Both the position numbers and the translations under genes were made by a program. The notes below the pieces were generated by a model. The model was not told where the DNA came from and did no database searches. It saw only the letters and a list, made by a program, of their open reading frames with translations. DNA of 9,366 bases from Pseudomonadota bacterium (GTDB lineage: Bacteria; Pseudomonadota; Gammaproteobacteria; Arenicellales; Arenicellaceae): positions 1-9,366 of the forward strand of contig JABJKL010000081.1 of assembly GCA_018660405.1 (NCBI GenBank), read 5' to 3'. Below, piece by piece: positions 5,607 through 9,366 of this stretch; the stretch's first letter is position 1; each line of letters begins with the position of its first letter.

Positions 5607-5638
5607 AAATGACTGCTTCTGGCCAGAAGCAGTCATTT
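5607..5638. terminator. 32-bp perfect palindrome after the NHL gene
   Basis: Arms of 16 bases (5607-5622 and 5623-5638) are exactly complementary with no spacer, ending in AAAT and ATTT. It starts 15 bases after the NHL stop. The A/T flanks are short (AAAA on the left, ATTTGAAT on the right), so it could be a bidirectional terminator between convergent units. The perfect symmetry would also suit a dimeric DNA-binding protein. Confidence 0.6.
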
Positions 5639-5671
5639 GAATATACAAACAGATTCGACTTTAAGCGCATT

Positions 5672-5863
5672 TCAGGGTTCAACACCGAACTGATAAAACC
5701 CTTCAGCATTCGTGTTAGTAATTCCGGTTGATAATAGATCATCATCGTACGCTCTATAGTCAGGTTTGAAAAAATCGCGCCTCTCTGAGCCCAATAAATC
5801 ACGAAACCAGAAGGCAATAATTTCCACAGCGCTCAGCAACGCAACGAACTTTGCGGGCTGCAC
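5672..5863 (-). pseudogene. Possible remnant of an intradiol-dioxygenase-like gene
   Basis: This minus-strand frame (GTG 5863 to a stop at 5672) reads LLSAVEIIAFWFRDLL, then DFFKPDYRAYDDD and TNTNAEGFYQFGVEP. The order VEI ... D-x-x-F/Y-R-x-Y ... T-[ND]-[AS]-[ED]-G-x-Y-x-F at roughly the same spacing resembles the start of the intradiol ring-cleavage (protocatechuate dioxygenase-type) domain, whose VEIW...TDADGRYRF segment is conserved. The iron ligands downstream are absent, no ribosome site is seen and the frame stops at 64 residues. If real, it is a short remnant. A chance ORF, or another fold with a T-D-A-E-G-x-Y-x-F strand such as CnaB/carboxypeptidase-regulatory, is possible. The rest of 5592-5941 holds only the 32-bp palindrome and an 8-bp inverted repeat (5854-5861 with 5887-5894). 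Confidence 0.25.
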
Positions 5864-5941
5864 TTTGTCGTGGACTATTCCTGCTCGCAGCCCGAGCTAC
5901 GAGATGTCGGGTTATAGCCTTCTAGAACCGTCGCAGACCTT

Positions 5942-8023
5942 CTAGTCGTGTGGTAGCCCCTCGAGCACGTAGGTGCTGATGTCGTGGATTTCTTCGCTTG
6001 TGAGCGTGGCACCGAACGGCGGCATTGCATCGAAGCCCTCCGTGACCCGCAGCATGATTACCGCGAGATCGGTTGCAGCTGTCAGCGGTACGCCGCCGGC
6101 GTGCCCGCCCTCACCTTGATCGCCGTGACAGAACGCGCACGCGCCGTCGAATAGTGTTTTTCCATTCGCGAAATCAGGCGTGCGGTCGGGAATAGCAGTG
6201 AGCAGCGGCCGGTCGCTGGGTTCCGGCACCTCACTGAGCGCGCCGTCCAGGGAGAATAGCCACAAGCTGTCGCCGCGGGGCGAGCCGATATACGCATTGC
6301 CAGCCGAGAACGCGGCGACATACTGCGTGCCTTCGTGTTCAAAAATCGCGGCAGGCGCGTTGGCACCGGCGCCGGTCTGGAACTCCCAGAGCACGTCGCC
6401 GTTGCTTGAGTCGAGCGCCGTGAGCCGGCCGTCGTGACGGCCTGTGAATACGAGGCCACCTGCGGTTACCACCGAGCCACCGTGGCAACGATTTCGCCAG
6501 CGCGTTCGCCAGGCGATCGTGTTGGTACGCATATCCATGGCCGCGAAGATGCCGCTCATATGTATCGGTAGCGCGCCGAAGCGCCCGCCGAGGTAGCGGT
6601 CGCCGACCTCCATGGGGTAATCCTCGTAGATGCCACCGCGGAAAAAAGACATGCGATCGGTTGCGCAAACATAGAGCAAACCGGTTTCGCGATCGTATGA
6701 ACTCGGCGACCAGTTCGAGCCGCCGCTATGTCCGGGCTTCATGACTTGGCCCTCTGGACCGAAGGGAGTAAAAATACGGCCCTGATTCACCAACGGCGGA
6801 TAGCCTTCAGGGGCGATCTCGACTTGCTGGGGCACGAATGCATCACCGATCGGATACGGCTGCGTCGGGCTCGTACGCTGGTGTTCGTCTTGTGGCACTG
6901 GTCGCTCCTCGATGCCGATCAGCGGCTCGCCGGTGATGCGATCGAGGATGTAGACCCAACCTGTCTTACTGGGCTCGGCGAGGGCCTTGCGCAGGGTACC
7001 ATCGATTTCGATGTCGAATAGAACGACCGGGCTCGGCGAATCGTAGTCCCAGAGATCATGGTGGACTTGTTGAAAATGCCAGCGATATTCGCCGGTCGCG
7101 GCTTCGATCGCCACGATCGAGGTTGCAAAGAGATTATTGCCTTCGCGCACGTTGCCGTTGAAGTCGGGGCCCGGGTTGCCGGTAGAAAAATACATAAGCC
7201 CGAGTTCTGGATCGACGGCCGGCGTCTGCCAGACCGTCGCGCCGCCATATTTATAGACCTCACTGTCGGCAGGCCACGTGTCGTGGCCGACCTCGCCAGG
7301 GTTCGGTACTGTGTAGAACGTCCAGACAGGCTCGCCATTGCTCGCGTCGTATGCCTTCAGGCGCCCTTGCACACCGTTTTCGGCACCCGCAAATCCCGTG
7401 ACGACGAGACCGTCGTAGTACAGCGGCGCGCTCGTAATACTAAAGCCTTCCTGCCAACGCTCGGCTTGCACGGACCAGACGATCTCGCCGTTGCGCTGAT
7501 CCAGCGCGAGGAGCTTGCCGTCGAGCTGGCCGACGAAAATCTTGCCATCGCCCATCCCCAAGCCACGGCTGGCCCAGCCGCAACAGATGGAGCTGATCGT
7601 TTGATCGAGGTTCGCTTCATACGTCCAGAGCATTTCGCCCGTGTCGACGCTGATGGCGAAGACGTCGTCAGCCCCAGTGATGATATAGATGACACCGTTA
7701 TAGACGATCGGGGTGGCTTCACCGGAGTATTTCGCGCCAATCCCCGAGCCGTTGAGTCGGGCGCGCCAGACGCCCTTGAGATCGGCGACATTATCGCCAT
7801 TGATCTGCGTCAGCGGAGAGTAGCGCTGATTATAGATATTGCCGCCATTCGTGATCCAGCCATCCGTCGGCAGATTGGTCAGCTCGGCACTAGAGAAAGC
7901 AGGCGATTGAGCTGATTGCGCATGCCCAACACTGACGGAGATTGCGGCAAGGAAGACCAGAGCGACCGATGCCGCTAGCAGCGACTTTAGGCCGTTGTTT
8001 CTCATATTCATAGAATTACGCAT
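5942..8023 (-). CDS. PQQ-dependent alcohol dehydrogenase with C-terminal haem c
   Basis: A periplasmic type II quinohemoprotein alcohol dehydrogenase of 693 residues that oxidises alcohols (to aldehydes or acids) and passes electrons through its own haem to the respiratory chain. The signal peptide covers about 1-35 (VSVGHAQ). The eight-bladed PQQ propeller spans about 45-595. Visible active-site elements are the vicinal disulfide Cys147-Cys148 in SSICCGWASRG, metal ligands Glu215 (GAENGVQG) and Asn283 (TGNPGPDFNG), catalytic Asp326 in HHDLWDYDSP, and GGSNWSPSSY (434-443). The cytochrome c domain (about 615-693) has CAFCH (Cys629, Cys632, His633) and Met667 in AMPPFG as haem ligand. The start at 8023 is set by GGAG six bases upstream; an in-frame ATG at 8047 lacks one. 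No PQQ synthesis genes are in view. Substrate is not predictable from sequence. Confidence 0.93.
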   Translation of the reverse strand: MRNSMNMRNNGLKSLLAASVALVFLAAISVSVGHAQSAQSPAFSSAELTNLPTDGWITNGGNIYNQRYSPLTQINGDNVADLKGVWRARLNGSGIGAKYSGEATPIVYNGVIYIITGADDVFAISVDTGEMLWTYEANLDQTISSICCGWASRGLGMGDGKIFVGQLDGKLLALDQRNGEIVWSVQAERWQEGFSITSAPLYYDGLVVTGFAGAENGVQGRLKAYDASNGEPVWTFYTVPNPGEVGHDTWPADSEVYKYGGATVWQTPAVDPELGLMYFSTGNPGPDFNGNVREGNNLFATSIVAIEAATGEYRWHFQQVHHDLWDYDSPSPVVLFDIEIDGTLRKALAEPSKTGWVYILDRITGEPLIGIEERPVPQDEHQRTSPTQPYPIGDAFVPQQVEIAPEGYPPLVNQGRIFTPFGPEGQVMKPGHSGGSNWSPSSYDRETGLLYVCATDRMSFFRGGIYEDYPMEVGDRYLGGRFGALPIHMSGIFAAMDMRTNTIAWRTRWRNRCHGGSVVTAGGLVFTGRHDGRLTALDSSNGDVLWEFQTGAGANAPAAIFEHEGTQYVAAFSAGNAYIGSPRGDSLWLFSLDGALSEVPEPSDRPLLTAIPDRTPDFANGKTLFDGACAFCHGDQGEGGHAGGVPLTAATDLAVIMLRVTEGFDAMPPFGATLTSEEIHDISTYVLEGLPHD

Positions 8024-8029
8024 ACTGCA

Positions 8030-8033
8030 CTCC
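8030..8033 (-). promoter_or_regulatory. Ribosome binding site deciding the dehydrogenase start
   Basis: GGAG on the minus strand lies six bases before ATG 8023. It excludes the upstream in-frame ATG at 8047. Confidence 0.6.
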
Positions 8034-8077
8034 AGCGTTAGATTCACGCCGATTTCGGGAAGTGGGTAGGTATAAGC

Positions 8078-8106
8078 AGTATAAAGCTATGTTCCGTTGG
8101 TTGAAA
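8078..8106 (-). promoter_or_regulatory. Candidate promoter of the alcohol dehydrogenase
   Basis: On the minus strand TATACT (8078-8083) is a good -10 box, with TTTCAA (8101-8106), a weak -35, 17 bases upstream. The weak -35 fits a promoter needing an activator. The leader would be about 50 bases. Confidence 0.4.
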
Positions 8107-8123
8107 CACTGGCTGGAACATAG
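8087..8123. promoter_or_regulatory. Inverted repeat straddling the dehydrogenase -35 box, possible operator
   Basis: CTATGTTCC (8087-8095) and GGAACATAG (8115-8123) are perfect 9-bp arms 19 bases apart, so their centres lie 28 bases apart. One arm falls between the -10 and -35 boxes and the other just upstream of -35. This suits a regulator controlling the dehydrogenase. It could instead form a stem ending the tannase transcript, but no T-tract follows. The 272-base gap 8024-8295 otherwise shows only a T6 run on the minus strand shortly after the tannase stop. Confidence 0.45.
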
Positions 8124-8295
8124 TTTTAAGGTCTGCAAGCATTGGCGATTACGGCCGTCGAACAACGATACTGGTACTACCGTCTCAGTCTGATTTTCTA
8201 CGGCGGGGTACGCCCCCACCGCTGGCGGCAGCTCATTCTGCCTTGCTGAAGAAAAAATGGCGCATGGCAGCTGTAACGAGCGTGTGAGAACGCCG

Positions 8296-9366
8296 CTACT
8301 CTGTTGAGTTACCGCATACAAAGTTGGCAGCATCATCGGTACTCCCGGATCCCATGTACTGTGCCATTTGCGGATAGGGGCAGACGGGACGCGTGCGCGC
8401 GACGCCGAGGCTCGGATCGTCGCCGACAAACTTGGTCGCTATAATGCGCCCAGGTGCCTCGTCTTCTTCGACCCAGCGGACGACTGCGCCCATGATATCT
8501 CGTTCGGGATCATTCAGATAAACCAGTGGATTACTGGGGGCGCCGAATACATTTGGGCCGGGTCCACCACCGCAATGATGGAAGCCAGGAAGCATGAACA
8601 GGCGCGCAAAATCGTCTGTGTCGTCTCCGTGTACTTTCTGAACCTCGCCGTAGTACCGGATCAGCTGGAGTGGCGGCGTAGAGTGATCTGCCCACCCATT
8701 GAAAAAGATTAGTTTGCCGCCGCGGTTTTCGAAGGCGGTCAGGTTGGGGTCGTCCGCATCGTGCTCGGCCGCAAACGGCTCAAGCGCCGCTGGGTCTGTG
8801 TCGATGTCAAACTCATTTATCGGATCATAATCCGGACCGAACACCACCCAACGCATGAATGCGTCCATGTACATGAAGTTGCTGGATGGATAGCCATGCA
8901 TAACACCGGACCCTGTGACATAGGCCGGATAGTCATCCTCATGGCCAGGAAAGTACCCCGCATACAGGCTCTGGCCCGCGGAGTTCGTTGGCCCGTCAAG
9001 AATCTTCCGCCACGCGTCTACCTGGGCTGATGTCAAGCACTGCGCATTATCCTCGCCTTTGCAGGCCAACACCTCGGGATCGAAGTCGCACTGGTCAGGA
9101 CGATCGATTACGCCGTCCTGTATTCCGTCCCGCGCGTCGCACATGGCAAGGGTTGCGTTCTCCATTGCCGGAACCTTGTAGGGAGGTATCTCGGCATTCA
9201 GCAGAGCCTGCTGGCTCCAATCAAACATCACCATGAGGCCAGTTCGATCAATCACGGGGCCACCGACGACGACCCCATCGAAATCTTCCGGGTAGCGCTG
9301 CACGGACATAAGCCCCATCTTGCCGCCGTTAGAACAGCCCATAAAGTAGGAATGCTCGGCCGGCTC
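8296..9366 (-). CDS. Tannase/feruloyl esterase family protein, 5' end outside window
   Basis: A secreted serine esterase acting on aromatic-acid esters, in the fungal and bacterial tannase/feruloyl esterase family. The window holds the last 356 residues; members are usually 500-600, so about a third is missing at the right edge, including any signal peptide. The first visible residues, EPAEHSYFMGCSNGGKMG, contain the nucleophile elbow G-C-S-x-G-G. A lid with a calcium loop follows (CDARDGIQDGVIDRPDQC). The catalytic Asp is in NGWADHSTPP and the His in PGFHHCGGGPG. The Cys before the Ser and the Cys after the His form the family's CS-D-HC disulfide pair, both present. The preferred ester (gallate, ferulate or another) cannot be told. 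It lies upstream of the alcohol dehydrogenase, separated by 272 bases with its own promoter, so co-transcription is uncertain. Confidence 0.92.
   Translation of the reverse strand, partial: EPAEHSYFMGCSNGGKMGLMSVQRYPEDFDGVVVGGPVIDRTGLMVMFDWSQQALLNAEIPPYKVPAMENATLAMCDARDGIQDGVIDRPDQCDFDPEVLACKGEDNAQCLTSAQVDAWRKILDGPTNSAGQSLYAGYFPGHEDDYPAYVTGSGVMHGYPSSNFMYMDAFMRWVVFGPDYDPINEFDIDTDPAALEPFAAEHDADDPNLTAFENRGGKLIFFNGWADHSTPPLQLIRYYGEVQKVHGDDTDDFARLFMLPGFHHCGGGPGPNVFGAPSNPLVYLNDPERDIMGAVVRWVEEDEAPGRIIATKFVGDDPSLGVARTRPVCPYPQMAQYMGSGSTDDAANFVCGNSTE

Noticed and set aside
6082..6459. Other minus-strand frames inside the dehydrogenase, such as this one
   Set aside because: They are out-of-frame shadows, rich in Arg, Ser and Ala, of the real gene.
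7058..7915. A 285-residue plus-strand frame
   Set aside because: It is antisense to the strongly supported alcohol dehydrogenase; long mirror frames are usual in GC-rich genes and no family motif is seen.
8089..8193. A 34-residue plus-strand frame starting MFRWLKHWLEHSF
   Set aside because: It looks amphipathic, but its ATG sits inside the operator-like arm, it has no ribosome site, and it can arise by chance.
8016..8429. A 137-residue minus-strand frame bridging the tannase and dehydrogenase
   Set aside because: It overlaps the end of the tannase and the dehydrogenase promoter and shows no protein family features.
1..9366. CRISPR array, integron attC sites or insertion sequence
   Set aside because: No regularly spaced repeats, no attC-type paired core sites and no transposase are visible.

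Overview
The window reads as bacterial chromosome, most likely from a (probably marine or aquatic) gammaproteobacterium. This is inferred from gene content (tandem universal stress protein, NHL propeller, quinohemoprotein alcohol dehydrogenase, tannase/feruloyl esterase) and from a sequence matching a proteobacterial tmRNA 3' end. No rRNA, tRNA or CRISPR array is visible, so the placement is tentative.

Left edge (1-670): an AT-rich orphan coding fragment, a G-run-rich non-coding stretch, then a short copy of an ssrA (tmRNA) 3' end closing in CCTCCACCA and a strong hairpin terminator. No tmRNA body precedes it. That is the layout expected where a genomic island or prophage has integrated into ssrA and ends at its right attachment site. 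The island would lie to the left, off the window.

671-2264: intergenic and accessory DNA. It holds a cluster of four small hairpins (714-780), a small secreted protein with two identical-spacing four-cysteine repeats, and an intact minus-strand gene fusing a DUF2283-like domain to a HigA-type helix-turn-helix. Around that gene are wrecks: two small reading frames each broken by one in-frame stop, a fragment resembling a small helix-turn-helix protein, and two copies of the same gene 3' end (1325-1390 and 2162-2227).

2265-5591: conventional genes of moderate GC. These are a tandem-domain universal stress protein and an exported alpha/beta hydrolase, both on the minus strand, and a divergent membrane-anchored NHL beta-propeller resembling the peptidyl-hydroxyglycine amidating lyase fold. 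A 32-bp perfect palindrome follows the NHL gene.

5592-9366: a GC-richer block on the minus strand, with a possible dioxygenase-like remnant, a periplasmic PQQ- and haem-c-containing alcohol dehydrogenase, and a tannase/feruloyl esterase cut by the right edge. In transcription order the esterase comes first, then the dehydrogenase behind its own likely promoter, which is straddled by a 9-bp inverted repeat. The exported hydrolase, the esterase and the dehydrogenase could act together outside the cytoplasm, the esterases releasing acids and alcohols from plant- or alga-derived esters and the dehydrogenase oxidising alcohols. That functional link is inference from proximity only.
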